Positions 17,467-26,042 of a stretch of DNA of 64,000 nucleotides are shown here, one piece after another. The stretch lies in the NCBI RefSeq assembly GCF_028693505.1, contig NZ_JAQUVF010000003.1:1-64000 (forward strand), given 5' to 3'. This DNA comes from Oscillibacter sp. GTDB lineage: Bacteria > Bacillota > Clostridia > Oscillospirales > Oscillospiraceae. The notes under the pieces were generated by a model. The model made no database searches. It had not been told where the DNA came from and saw only the letters and a program-made list of their open reading frames with translations. Numbering within the stretch: position 1 is the first letter of the stretch; every line of letters starts with the position of its first letter. The position numbers and the translations under genes were made by a program.

Positions 17467-18840
17467 ATGGCACAAGCTTTCTTTGGCGGCGTTCATCCCA
17501 ATGACATGAAAGCCGCGACCAATGAAAAGGCCATCGAGCAGCTGGCACCGCCGGCAGAGGTGGTCATCCCCATGTCGATGCACTTTGGCGCACCCTGCAC
17601 CCCGCTGGTAAAGGTGGGGGACCATGTAAAGGTGGGCCAGAAAATCGGCGAGTTCCATGGTCTGGGAGCGCCGATCCACGCCAGCGTTTCCGGCAAGGTC
17701 AAGGCAGTGGAGCCCCGCCCCTATTCCATGGGCGGCGACATGATGTCCGTGGTCGTTGAGAACGATTTTCAGGACGAACTGTCTGAAGAGGTCCAGGCCC
17801 CCGCAGATCCCAACGCACTGACGGTGAACGAGATGGTCGAGGCCGTCAAGAACGCCGGCATCGTGGGTATGGGCGGCGCAACGTTCCCCACCCATGTCAA
17901 GATCTCCGGCGGCATCGGCAAGGTGGACACCGTGATCATCAACGGCGCCGAGTGCGAACCCTATATCACCGGCGACCACCGCACCATGCTGGAGCGTCCT
18001 GAGGAGATCATCGGCGGCGCTACATACCTCGCCAAGATGTTCGGCGTGGACAAAGTGGTCATCGGCGTGGAGGACAACAAGCAAAACGGCATTGACGCCA
18101 TGAACAAGGTCATCGCCCAGCAGAAGGCTCCCGTCGTGGTGGAGGCGCTGCACTGCCGGTATCCCCAGGGCGGTGAAAAACAGCTCTGCCAGGCCGTGAC
18201 CGGCAAGCAGGTCCCTCCCGGAGGACTGCCTTCCAACATCGGCTGCGCCGTGTTCAACATCAACACCACCTGCGCCATCTTCCGCGCCATCACCCAGGGG
18301 ATGCCCGTGGTGCGCAAGGTGGTCACCGTCTCCGGTTCCGGCGTTGCTGAGCCCAAGAACATCGAGTGCCCCATCGGCACCCCTGTTTCCTGCCTGCTTG
18401 ACGCCTGCGGCGGCTTGAACGAAAAGACCTTCAAGCTGGTCATGGGCGGACCCATGATGGGCATGGCCCAGTACACTGCGGACGTTCCCGTGGGCAAGGG
18501 CACCGGCGCGATGCTGGCCTTCTGCGAAAACGAGGAGCAGACCGTGGAGAATCCCCAGTGCATCCGCTGCGGCAAGTGCGTTGCCGCGTGCCCCATGCAT
18601 CTGGAGCCCCTGTTTATGTACCAGTATGCCGCCAAGGATATGCTGGACGAACTGAATGCCGCCAATATTATGGACTGCATGGAGTGCGGCGCCTGCGCAT
18701 ACGCCTGCCCCGCCCGGATGCATCTCACCCATATGTTCAAGTATGGCAAGCAGAAGCTCAAGGACAAAATGGCGGCTGATAAGGCTGCGGCCGAGGCCAA
18801 GAAGGCCGCAGAAGAGAAGAAGGAGGCCGTGAACAAATGA
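17467..18840 (+). CDS. rnfC: Rnf complex subunit RnfC (NADH-binding, two [4Fe-4S])
   Basis: Peripheral subunit of the Rnf ferredoxin:NAD+ oxidoreductase, which couples electron flow from reduced ferredoxin to NAD+ with Na+ or H+ export. 457 residues. The NADH/FMN-type glycine-rich segment is IVGMGGATFPTHVK (about 135-150). Two ferredoxin clusters lie near residues 362-410 (CIRCGKCVAACP and CMECGACAYACP). The Lys/Ala-rich tail is charged. Start ATG 17467 follows a GAGGTG site. It opens the rnfCDGEAB operon and overlaps rnfD by 4 nt. Confidence 0.97.
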   Translation: MAQAFFGGVHPNDMKAATNEKAIEQLAPPAEVVIPMSMHFGAPCTPLVKVGDHVKVGQKIGEFHGLGAPIHASVSGKVKAVEPRPYSMGGDMMSVVVENDFQDELSEEVQAPADPNALTVNEMVEAVKNAGIVGMGGATFPTHVKISGGIGKVDTVIINGAECEPYITGDHRTMLERPEEIIGGATYLAKMFGVDKVVIGVEDNKQNGIDAMNKVIAQQKAPVVVEALHCRYPQGGEKQLCQAVTGKQVPPGGLPSNIGCAVFNINTTCAIFRAITQGMPVVRKVVTVSGSGVAEPKNIECPIGTPVSCLLDACGGLNEKTFKLVMGGPMMGMAQYTADVPVGKGTGAMLAFCENEEQTVENPQCIRCGKCVAACPMHLEPLFMYQYAAKDMLDELNAANIMDCMECGACAYACPARMHLTHMFKYGKQKLKDKMAADKAAAEAKKAAEEKKEAVNK

Positions 18841-19856
18841 CGGACTACAAGAATCTGAAGCTGATTGCCACTTCTTCCCCCCACATCCGCGGCGCCGAGA
18901 CCACCCGTTCCATCATGCTGGATGTCATCATCGCCATGGTGCCCGCACTGGTGTGGGCCGTGATCATCTTCGGCGTGAAGGCGCTGACGCTGACGGTCGT
19001 CTCCGCGCTGGGCTGCATGTTCTGGGAGTGGCTGTACCGCACCTTGATGAAAAAGCCCCAATCCATTGACGATTTGAGCGCCGTGGTAACCGGTATGCTG
19101 CTCTCCTTCGTCTGCCCCGCGACCACCCCCTACTGGATGATCCTCATTGGCGACTTCTTCGCCATCATCGTTGTCAAGCAGCTCTTTGGCGGCATCGGCA
19201 AGAACTTCGTGAACCCCGCGCTGGCGGGCCGCGCGTTCCTGCTGGGCAGCTATGCAAGCGTTATGACCACCTGGATCGATCCCGCCGTCAATAAGGCGCC
19301 CCTGTTCGGCTCCACCGCCGACATCGTCACCACCGCCACGCCGCTGCTCTACATGAAGGGCGGCGACATGGAGACGCTGACGGGTACCTATTCCGTGATG
19401 GATATGTTCCTGGGCAAGACCGGCGGCTCTCTGGGTGAGATCTCTGCCGTGCTGCTGATCGTGGGCGGCGCATATCTGATCTTCCGCAAGGTCATCAACT
19501 GGCAGACCCCCGTGAGCTACATTGCCACCGTGGCTGTTTTGAGCTTCCTGTTCCCCAAGGCTGGAACCGGCCTTGAGTGGATGCTTTACAGCATTTTCGG
19601 CGGCGGCTTGATGCTGGGCGCCTTCTTCATGGCCACCGACTATGCAACGTCCCCCGTGACCAAGAAGGGCCAGCTGATCTTCGGTATCGGCTGCGGTCTC
19701 TTCACGGTCCTCATCCGTTACTTTGGTGCCTATAACGAGGGCGTTTGCTATTCCATCATGGTGATGAACCTGTGCGTGGCCCTGATCGACAAGTACACCA
19801 AGCCCACTCGTTTTGGCGTCGTGAAATCCGAGAAGAAGGAGGCGGCTGCGAAATGA
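18837..19856 (+). CDS. rnfD: Rnf complex subunit RnfD (membrane flavoprotein)
   Basis: 339-residue membrane subunit with about ten helices. The motif ATDYATSPVT (about residues 263-272) holds the Thr that carries covalent FMN in this family, and the early helix region with RSIMLDVIIAMVPALVWA is typical of RnfD/NqrB. It overlaps rnfC and rnfG by 4 nt each. It takes part in intramembrane electron transfer and ion translocation. Confidence 0.96.
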   Translation: MTDYKNLKLIATSSPHIRGAETTRSIMLDVIIAMVPALVWAVIIFGVKALTLTVVSALGCMFWEWLYRTLMKKPQSIDDLSAVVTGMLLSFVCPATTPYWMILIGDFFAIIVVKQLFGGIGKNFVNPALAGRAFLLGSYASVMTTWIDPAVNKAPLFGSTADIVTTATPLLYMKGGDMETLTGTYSVMDMFLGKTGGSLGEISAVLLIVGGAYLIFRKVINWQTPVSYIATVAVLSFLFPKAGTGLEWMLYSIFGGGLMLGAFFMATDYATSPVTKKGQLIFGIGCGLFTVLIRYFGAYNEGVCYSIMVMNLCVALIDKYTKPTRFGVVKSEKKEAAAK

Positions 19857-20467
19857 GTAACGAAGTAATGACCAAGGAAAAGGTCGATATGGACCCCAAA
19901 TACATTATCAAGCTGACCGTGACTCTGTTTGTGACCTGCGTGATCGTTGCCGGGGCCCTGGGCCTTGTCAATATGGTGACGAAGGATAAGATTGCCGCGA
20001 TTAACTGGGAAAACACCCAGAACGCCATGAAGGCCGTCGTCGCAGACCCCGACAACACCGAGTTTGAGGCCACGGACGTGACCGACGCCATGTCTGCCGC
20101 AGCCACCGATGCCGGCGCAACGCTGGACTCCGCCTACGCTGTCAAGGCGGGCGGGCAGGATGCCGGCTATGCCATCAAGGTCGTCGCCAGCGGTTCTCAG
20201 GGCAACATCGAGATGATGGTCGGCGTGGACGCCGACGGCGTCGTGACCGGCGTCTCCATCGTCAAGAACGCCGAGACCTCCGGTATCGGCTCCAAGGTCA
20301 TGGAAAACCAGAACGGCGTCCTGGACCAGTTCCAGGGAAAGAGCGCCGCTGACGGAACCCTGGTCGTGGGCAGCAACGTGGATGCCATTTCCGGCGCCAC
20401 CGTGTCCACCAAGGGCGTTACCACCGGCGTCAACGCCGCGCTGGCCGTGGCCGGCGCCATTGGCTGA
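19853..20467 (+). CDS. rnfG: Rnf complex subunit RnfG (FMN-binding)
   Basis: 204 residues. One N-terminal membrane helix (about 16-37) is followed by an extracytoplasmic FMN domain. SGATVSTKGV near residue 180 contains the threonine to which FMN is covalently bound in RnfG/NqrC. The ATG overlaps the rnfD stop (ATGA), so the ATG at 19853 is chosen. Confidence 0.96.
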   Translation: MSNEVMTKEKVDMDPKYIIKLTVTLFVTCVIVAGALGLVNMVTKDKIAAINWENTQNAMKAVVADPDNTEFEATDVTDAMSAAATDAGATLDSAYAVKAGGQDAGYAIKVVASGSQGNIEMMVGVDADGVVTGVSIVKNAETSGIGSKVMENQNGVLDQFQGKSAADGTLVVGSNVDAISGATVSTKGVTTGVNAALAVAGAIG

Positions 20468-20485
20468 GAAGGGAGGAGCTGAACA

Positions 20486-21124
20486 ATGAATTTCAAGAAA
20501 CAGTTTAAAGAAGGCCTGCTGACCCAGAACCCGGTTCTGGTGCAGGTTTTGGGTATGTGCTCCACCATGGCCATTACCACCTCGTTTATGAACGGCTTGG
20601 GCATGGGCGTTTCCGTGCTTTTGATCCTGACCGCGTCCAACGTGGTGATTTCCGCCATCCGCAAGATCGTGCCTGACAAGATCCGTATCGCCATGTTCAT
20701 CGTGGTCATCGCCGGTTTCGTGACCTGCGTGGATCTGCTGTTGCAGGCGTTTTTGCCCTCGGTGGCTTCCTCGCTGGGCGTGTTCATCCCCCTGATCGTG
20801 GTGAACTGCATCATTCTGGGCCGCGCCGAAGCATTTTCCTACAAGAACGGCGTGGGCGCCTCCCTTGTGGACGGCATCTGCCAGGGTATCGGCTACACCG
20901 TGGTGCTGCTGATTATGTGCGTTGTCCGTGAGCTGCTGGGCGCCGGCACCTTCGGCGGGGGCCTCCTCGGCCCGGACGGCAAGGGCATTCAGATTCTGCC
21001 CTCCCAGTTCCCCGCCGGTATGCTGACGCTGCCCGTGGGCGGCTTCCTGGTGCTGGGCTGCCTGATCGCTGCCATGCAGTGGGCGCTGTCCAGACCCAAG
21101 AAGAATAAGGAGGAGAGCAAATAA
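20486..21124 (+). CDS. rnfE: Rnf complex subunit RnfE
   Basis: 212-residue six-helix membrane subunit, homologous to RnfA with inverted topology. The conserved half-site cysteines are in VLGMCSTMAIT and VVNCIILG; with the RnfA cysteines they hold the intramembrane iron-sulfur centre. RBS GGGAGG precedes the start. The stop overlaps the rnfA start by 1 nt (TAATG). Confidence 0.96.
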   Translation: MNFKKQFKEGLLTQNPVLVQVLGMCSTMAITTSFMNGLGMGVSVLLILTASNVVISAIRKIVPDKIRIAMFIVVIAGFVTCVDLLLQAFLPSVASSLGVFIPLIVVNCIILGRAEAFSYKNGVGASLVDGICQGIGYTVVLLIMCVVRELLGAGTFGGGLLGPDGKGIQILPSQFPAGMLTLPVGGFLVLGCLIAAMQWALSRPKKNKEESK

Positions 21125-21714
21125 TGGATCAGATTTACCAACTCCTGGCGATTACGCTGGGCGCCATTCTGGCGAATAACTTTATCTTCTCCCAGTTCCT
21201 GGGCATTTGCCCCTTCTTGGGCGTTTCCAAAAAGGTCGACACCGCCGTGGGCATGGGCATCGCCGTGACCTTCGTCATGGGCCTTGCCTCTGCCATCACC
21301 TGGGCCGTGAACACCTTTATTCTGGTGAAGTTCGACCTGATGTACATGCAGACCGTGACCTTCATTCTGGTCATTGCCGCGCTGGTGCAGTTTATCGAGA
21401 TGTTTCTGCAAAAGTCCATGCCCTCTTTGTACACCGCTCTGGGCGTGTACCTGCCGCTGATCACCACCAACTGCGCCGTGCTGGGCGTTGCCCTGCTGAA
21501 CATCCAGAGCAATTACAACTTTATCTCCTCTGTGGTGTACGGCATCACCGGCGGCCTCGGCTTCCTGCTGGCGATCGTGCTGTTCGCCAGCATCCGGGAG
21601 CGTCTCGTATTTTCCGAGTATCCCAAGGCGTTTGAGGGGTTCCCCATCGCTTTGATCACCGCAGGTCTGATGGCCCTTGCTTTCATGGGCTTCTCCGGCC
21701 TGAAGATCTGGTAA
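21124..21714 (+). CDS. rnfA: Rnf complex subunit RnfA
   Basis: 196-residue six-helix membrane subunit. ANNFIFSQFLGICPFLGVSK and LITTNCAVLGVAL carry the two conserved cysteines matching those of RnfE. The length is standard. It is part of the ion-translocating core. Confidence 0.97.
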   Translation: MDQIYQLLAITLGAILANNFIFSQFLGICPFLGVSKKVDTAVGMGIAVTFVMGLASAITWAVNTFILVKFDLMYMQTVTFILVIAALVQFIEMFLQKSMPSLYTALGVYLPLITTNCAVLGVALLNIQSNYNFISSVVYGITGGLGFLLAIVLFASIRERLVFSEYPKAFEGFPIALITAGLMALAFMGFSGLKIW

Positions 21715-21727
21715 GGAGGAACATACC

Positions 21728-22612
21728 ATGAATATTGCTGTTGCTATTGCTGTGCTGGGTATCCTGGGCGCTGTGTTCGGGCTGGTCCTGGCAATTGCCT
21801 CGAAAGTGTTCGAGGTGAAAAAAGATCCCCGCGAGGAAGAGATTCTCAGCCATCTGGCCGGCGCAAACTGCGGCGGCTGCGGCTTCCCCGGCTGCGGCGG
21901 CTGCGCTGCCGCCATTTTGGCCGGCGACGCGCCTGTCACCGCCTGCGCCCCTGCCGGCGCTGAAAATGCTGCCGCCATCGCCGCGATCATGGGACAGGAA
22001 GCCCCCAGCGGTGAGCGTCAGGTGGCGTTTGTCCGCTGCAACGGCGGCATCAACGCCAAGAAGCGCTTCGACTATGTGGGCGTGAAGGACTGCACGGCTG
22101 CCACCAAGGTTGCCGCCGGTCCTCTGGAGTGCTCTTTTGGCTGCCTGGGCTTCGGCTCTTGCGTCAACGCCTGCCAGTTCGACGCCATGAGCATCGGACC
22201 CAACGGCTCCGCCGTGGTGGACCCCGACAAGTGCACCAACTGCGGCGCCTGCGCCAGCGCCTGCCCCCGGAAGCTGATCTCCTTTGTGCCCGCTTCCAAG
22301 AAGGTCCATGTGGCCTGCGCCAACAAGGACAAGGGCAAGGCCGCCATGAGCGTGTGCGCCAATTCCTGCATCGGCTGCGGCCTTTGCGAGAAGGAGTGCA
22401 AGAAGGACGCCATCCATGTGGAGGGCGGCGTGGCCGTCGTCGACTACGATAAGTGCATCGGCTGCAAGCTCTGCACCAAGGTCTGCCCCCGGGACGCCAT
22501 TCTTCCCATCGCTACCGCGGAGGAGAAGGAAAAGTACAAGGCAATCAAGAAGGCTCAGGCTGAAAAGGCCAAGGCCGCAGCGGACGCCGCCAAGGCTGGC
22601 GCCGCTCAGTAA
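21728..22612 (+). CDS. rnfB: Rnf complex subunit RnfB (ferredoxin-accepting iron-sulfur protein)
   Basis: 294 residues with an N-terminal membrane helix (about 3-25), then a CGGCGFPGCGGC cluster motif (about 49-60) and further ferredoxin-type sets (CSFGCLGFGSCVNAC, CTNCGACASACP, CIGCGLCEKECKK, CIGCKLCTKVCP). RnfB receives electrons from soluble ferredoxin and passes them into the complex. The C-terminus is Lys/Ala-rich. Last gene of the operon, closed by a strong terminator. Confidence 0.97.
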   Translation: MNIAVAIAVLGILGAVFGLVLAIASKVFEVKKDPREEEILSHLAGANCGGCGFPGCGGCAAAILAGDAPVTACAPAGAENAAAIAAIMGQEAPSGERQVAFVRCNGGINAKKRFDYVGVKDCTAATKVAAGPLECSFGCLGFGSCVNACQFDAMSIGPNGSAVVDPDKCTNCGACASACPRKLISFVPASKKVHVACANKDKGKAAMSVCANSCIGCGLCEKECKKDAIHVEGGVAVVDYDKCIGCKLCTKVCPRDAILPIATAEEKEKYKAIKKAQAEKAKAAADAAKAGAAQ

Positions 22613-22620
22613 ATCCACTG

Positions 22621-22660
22621 AAAAAAGTTCCCCAAATCCTGTGATTTGGGGAACTTTTTC
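22621..22660 (+). terminator. Terminator of the rnf operon
   Basis: 17-bp perfect stem (AAAAAGTTCCCCAAATC) with a CTGT loop, ending in TTTTTC. Confidence 0.92.
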
Positions 22661-22662
22661 TA

Positions 22663-22691
22663 TTGCGTTTTGGGGCAAAAAAGCATATGAT
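22663..22691 (+). promoter_or_regulatory. Sigma-A promoter for folT-folC
   Basis: TTGCGT (22663-22668), 17-nt spacer, TATGAT (22686-22691). Predicted transcription starts a few bases before the THF aptamer. Confidence 0.7.
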
Positions 22692-22701
22692 ATCCGCAAA
22701 C

Positions 22702-22920
22702 AGGCAGAGTAGGAACACACGTGTGAAATAGTGCCGGAAAAACGGGGAGTTGTTTTCCGGACGAAAGGGCTGCATCAGGAGGCGGACAAAATCCGTTCGA
22801 CCACCTGACGCGCGCAAAGCCTTGCAGTGTGTGTTCCGCATCCCGCTGCCGCCAGAGACGGCAATGACCCTTCCTCTGTGCGGCGCTCCGGTATCGGACT
22901 GCCAAATCACAGAAGGAAGG
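22702..22920 (+). promoter_or_regulatory. Tetrahydrofolate (THF) riboswitch with RBS-sequestering expression platform
   Basis: Conserved aptamer pieces are present in order: AGAGTAG, P2 arms GAACACAC/GTGTGTTC, P3 arms CCGGAAAA/TTTTCCGG around GGGGAGTTGT, ACGAAAGGG, and GCATCCCGCT, closed by P1 GGCAG/CTGCC (22703-22850). An extra hairpin (about 22775-22808, TCAGGAGG with CCACCTGA) enlarges the P3-P2 side. Downstream, CCCTTCCTCTGTG (22868-22880) can pair with CACAGAAGGAAGG (22908-22920), which contains the folT ribosome site, so control is probably translational. It sits directly before folT and folC, the expected targets. Confidence 0.9.
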
Positions 22921-22927
22921 TATTTTT

Positions 22928-23479
22928 ATGTCCAAATTTCACGTGAGAACCATTTGCCGCATCGGCGTGATGGCGGCGCTGTACGTCCTGCTGAACATGG
23001 TGTCCATCAAGGCCGGGAACCTCCGCATCACCTTTGCGTCCCTCCCGGTGGTGACGGCCGCGTTGTTGTTCGGCCCGCTGGAAGCGGTGCTGGTGGCCCT
23101 CGTGGGAGAGTTTTTGAATCAGCTGCTGGGCGGCTACGGCATCACCGCCACCACCGCGCTGTGGCTGGTGCCACCGGCGCTGCGGGGCCTTGCCGTGGGC
23201 TTTGGGGCGGACGTCTTTTCCCGCCGCGGGACGCAGACGCTGGAAAGCTGCCCTGCGGCCTGCTACGGCGTGTGCGTGGCGGCGGCGCTGCTGACCACGG
23301 TGAGCAACACGCTGGTGATCGCCGTGGACGGTCTGGTTTACGGATACTACACCCCGGCGCTGGTGCTGGGGGATTTTGCCTGGCGGCTGGTCTCCGGCAT
23401 GGTGATCGCCGTGGTGATCGCCACGGTGGCGATGCCGCTAACGGGTCTGCTGCGCCGTCAGGGCTTGGGACGGGCGTGA
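22928..23479 (+). CDS. folT: Folate ECF transporter S component
   Basis: 183-residue membrane protein with six predicted helices. The N-terminal IGVMAALYVLLNMVSIKAGN and RITFASLPVVTAALLFGPLEA match the FolT/QueT-like S-component pattern. The THF riboswitch upstream and folC downstream fix folate as the likely substrate. It needs the shared EcfAA'T module, which is not in this window. The start is set by the GAAGGAAGG site 8 nt upstream. Confidence 0.9.
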   Translation: MSKFHVRTICRIGVMAALYVLLNMVSIKAGNLRITFASLPVVTAALLFGPLEAVLVALVGEFLNQLLGGYGITATTALWLVPPALRGLAVGFGADVFSRRGTQTLESCPAACYGVCVAAALLTTVSNTLVIAVDGLVYGYYTPALVLGDFAWRLVSGMVIAVVIATVAMPLTGLLRRQGLGRA

Positions 23480-23489
23480 GGGGGAAGCG

Positions 23490-24770
23490 ATGACAGGAAC
23501 GGAAGCCATTGCCTATATTCATTCATGCAATTGGCAAAAGCACGCGCCGGGACTGGGGCGCATCCGCGCATTGCTCCACGCGCTGGGGGACCCGCAGGCG
23601 GGGATGAAGTTCGTCCACGTGGCGGGAACCAACGGCAAGGGCAGCACCTGCGCCCTCCTTGCCTCCATGCTGCAGGAGGCGCCCTATCGGGTGGGGCTGA
23701 ACACCTCCCCGTACCTCGTCACCTTTCACGAGCGGATTCAGGTGGACGGTGTGATGATCTCCGACGAGGCGCTGGCCCGTTTGACGGAGCGGGTCCGCCC
23801 CGCCGCCGAGGCCATGGCGGAGCATCCCACGGAATTTGAACTGATCACCGCCATTGCTTTGCTTTATTTTAAGGAATGTGGCTGCGACATTGTCGTACTG
23901 GAGGTGGGGCTTGGCGGCGCTCTGGACGCCTCCAACGTGATCGACGTGCCGGAGGTGGCGGTGCTCACCGCCATGGGCATGGACCACATGGAACTGCTGG
24001 GTCCCACGCTGACGGACATTGCCGAGGCGAAGGCGGGCATCATCAAGCATGGCGGCAAGGTGGTGAGCTACGGCGGCTGCCCGGAGGCGGACGCGGTGTT
24101 TCAAACGGTTTGCCGAGAGCGGGGAGCGGCGCTGCGGGCGGTGGATTTTTCCCGCCTGCGGCAGCGGCGGCTGGACCTCACAGGGTCGGCGTTTGATTTT
24201 GCGCCCTACGAGGGGCTGGAAATCCCGCTGGCGGGGACGTACCAGATGAAAAACGCCTCCACCGCCATCACGGCGATAGAGGTCCTGCGGGAGAAGGGCT
24301 GGATCATTCCGGAGGAGGCCGTTCGCCGGGGGCTGGCCGCCGTCTCCTGGCCGGGGCGGTTTGAGCTTTTGCGCCGGGAGCCGACGGTGCTGCTGGACGG
24401 CGCCCACAACGCCCATGGAATGACCGCTGCCGCGGAGAGCCTGCGGGCCCTTTTTCCGGGACAAAAAATTGTATTTTTGCTGGGCGTTCTGGCGGACAAA
24501 AATGTGGAGCAGATGCTGGAAGTGCTGACGCCCCTTGCACGGCGGGTGTTCACCGTCCGTCCGGACAGCCCCCGGGCGCTGGGGGCGGAGACGCTTTGCC
24601 GCTTGCTGCAAGAGCGGGGAAGCAGCGCCGAGATGTGCGAAACGGTGGCCGAGGGCGTCCGCGCCGCCCTTGGCTGCGCGGGAGCGGAGGGCGTTGTGTG
24701 CGCCCTGGGGTCTCTCTATTTTTCCGGCGACGTGCGCTTTGCCGTCAAACAATTGTGTGAAGAGCCTTGA
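23490..24770 (+). CDS. folC: Folylpolyglutamate synthase / dihydrofolate synthase
   Basis: Mur-ligase family enzyme that adds glutamate to dihydropteroate and to reduced folates, which traps folates in the cell. 426 residues, normal. P-loop HVAGTNGKGSTCALLASML (about 43-60), the SPYL and FEL(I/T) segments, VLEVGLGGALDASNVI (Mg and ATP site) and the C-terminal LLDGAHNAHG are all visible. It starts 10 nt after folT, in the same THF-controlled transcript. Confidence 0.96.
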   Translation: MTGTEAIAYIHSCNWQKHAPGLGRIRALLHALGDPQAGMKFVHVAGTNGKGSTCALLASMLQEAPYRVGLNTSPYLVTFHERIQVDGVMISDEALARLTERVRPAAEAMAEHPTEFELITAIALLYFKECGCDIVVLEVGLGGALDASNVIDVPEVAVLTAMGMDHMELLGPTLTDIAEAKAGIIKHGGKVVSYGGCPEADAVFQTVCRERGAALRAVDFSRLRQRRLDLTGSAFDFAPYEGLEIPLAGTYQMKNASTAITAIEVLREKGWIIPEEAVRRGLAAVSWPGRFELLRREPTVLLDGAHNAHGMTAAAESLRALFPGQKIVFLLGVLADKNVEQMLEVLTPLARRVFTVRPDSPRALGAETLCRLLQERGSSAEMCETVAEGVRAALGCAGAEGVVCALGSLYFSGDVRFAVKQLCEEP

Positions 24771-24791
24771 GATAAAAGTCTCAAGGCTCTT
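24760..24791 (+). terminator. Hairpin overlapping the folC stop codon
   Basis: AGAGCCTTGAG and its exact complement flank ATAAAAGT; the TGA stop lies in the 5' arm. There is no long T-run, so termination strength is uncertain. Confidence 0.55.
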
Positions 24792-24895
24792 CCGCTGTCA
24801 GGGGATTCTAAAAGGTTTTTTTAACAAAATGCGGGACAAAAAGAAAGGTTCAAAAATCCCTCTTGGTTTGTTTACAATTTGTTTATATCCATCCA

Positions 24896-24924
24896 TTGAC
24901 AACGCATCCCCATGGTGGTAAACT
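24896..24924 (+). promoter_or_regulatory. Sigma-A promoter of the hrcA heat-shock operon
   Basis: Consensus TTGACA (24896-24901), 17-nt spacer, TAAACT (24919-24924), with CIRCE starting 5 nt downstream. Confidence 0.92.
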
Positions 24925-24928
24925 CGCT

Positions 24929-24955
24929 TTAGCACTCCGGGAAAGAGAGTGCTAA
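24929..24955 (+). promoter_or_regulatory. CIRCE operator (HrcA binding site)
   Basis: A perfect TTAGCACTC-N9-GAGTGCTAA inverted repeat, placed over the transcription start. HrcA binds it and blocks the operon until heat shock draws GroE away. Confidence 0.98.
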
Positions 24956-24995
24956 CCCCGCTTTACCGGAGAAAAACCGACGCAGAGGTGTGATC

Positions 24996-26042
24996 GTGGA
25001 ACTGACAGATCGAAAACGGCAAATACTGAAGGTGGTTGTGGAGGATTATATCCGCACCGCCGAGCCTGTTGGCTCAAAGGCAATTGCCGAACAGATGGGC
25101 GGGAGCGTCAGCTCCGCAACCATCCGAAACGAATTGTCGGATTTGGTGGACCTTGGCTATTTGGAACAGCCCCACACCTCCGCCGGACGCATTCCATCCC
25201 CCAAGGGCTATCGGCTGTACGTCAACGAGCTGATGGAGCGGCAAAAGCTCTCCATCCTCGAAACGGAGAAGATCAACGAGGCGCTTCACGGAAAAATGGA
25301 GCAGCTGGACCATCTTCTCTCCCAGGCCGGGCGGGCGATCAGCTCCTTTGTGAACTACCCCGCCTACGTGGCCGCCACCGGGCGAAAAAATTTAACGGCC
25401 CGGCGGTTTGATCTGCTGGCGGTGGATGAGCACAGCTGCATCGTCGTGATGATGATGGGCGACAACCGGGTGAAAAGTCAGCTGCTCCGCCTGCAATTGA
25501 AGGTGGATCTGGAGCAGATGCCCACGCTGGTCAATTTGCTCAACAGTCACTTTACCGGCGTACCCACCGCGGAGATGAACAAACGGCTCATGAGCGTGGC
25601 GGAGGAAATCTCCCCCCAGCTCTTTTTGCTGCTCTCCCAGACCATTGCCTACGCCGTGGATGTACTGGAGGAAGCCGGTCAGCGGGAAATCATCACAGCG
25701 GGGGCCAGCCAGCTTTTAAAGCTGCCGGAGTTTCGCAACGCGGATAAGGCCCATGAATTGATGAATTTCCTCTCCGAGAGTAAGGAGAACCTTCCCATGC
25801 CGGACGACGGGCCTATGCAGATTTTGATTGGACCGGAAAATGTTACCGATGCGCTGAAGGATACCAGCGTGGTGGTGGCCAGCTATGATATTGGAGACAA
25901 TATGCGAGGCCTCATCGGCGTGGTGGGTCCCACCCGCATGAATTACGCAACCGTGGCCGCCCGGCTTTCCGGCTTTGCCGAAGGGCTGACGCGGCTGTTC
26001 GAAAAACAAGAATTACCCCCGAAGGAGGAACCAAAGAAATGA
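24996..26042 (+). CDS. hrcA: Heat-inducible transcription repressor HrcA
   Basis: 348 residues. N-terminal winged helix with EPVGSKAIAEQMGGSVSSATIRNEL and the hallmark GYLEQPHTSAGRIPSPKGYR (about 50-70), then a GAF-like dimer domain. It represses its own operon through the CIRCE element 40 nt upstream. GTG 24996 is chosen over GTG 24990 because AGAGG ends at 24988. The stop overlaps the grpE start (ATGA). Confidence 0.97.
   Translation: MELTDRKRQILKVVVEDYIRTAEPVGSKAIAEQMGGSVSSATIRNELSDLVDLGYLEQPHTSAGRIPSPKGYRLYVNELMERQKLSILETEKINEALHGKMEQLDHLLSQAGRAISSFVNYPAYVAATGRKNLTARRFDLLAVDEHSCIVVMMMGDNRVKSQLLRLQLKVDLEQMPTLVNLLNSHFTGVPTAEMNKRLMSVAEEISPQLFLLLSQTIAYAVDVLEEAGQREIITAGASQLLKLPEFRNADKAHELMNFLSESKENLPMPDDGPMQILIGPENVTDALKDTSVVVASYDIGDNMRGLIGVVGPTRMNYATVAARLSGFAEGLTRLFEKQELPPKEEPKK

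Noticed and set aside
17320-18732. Long minus-strand open frame across rnfC
   Set aside because: Low-complexity His/Gly/Ala translation with no family features; rnfC on the other strand is unambiguous.
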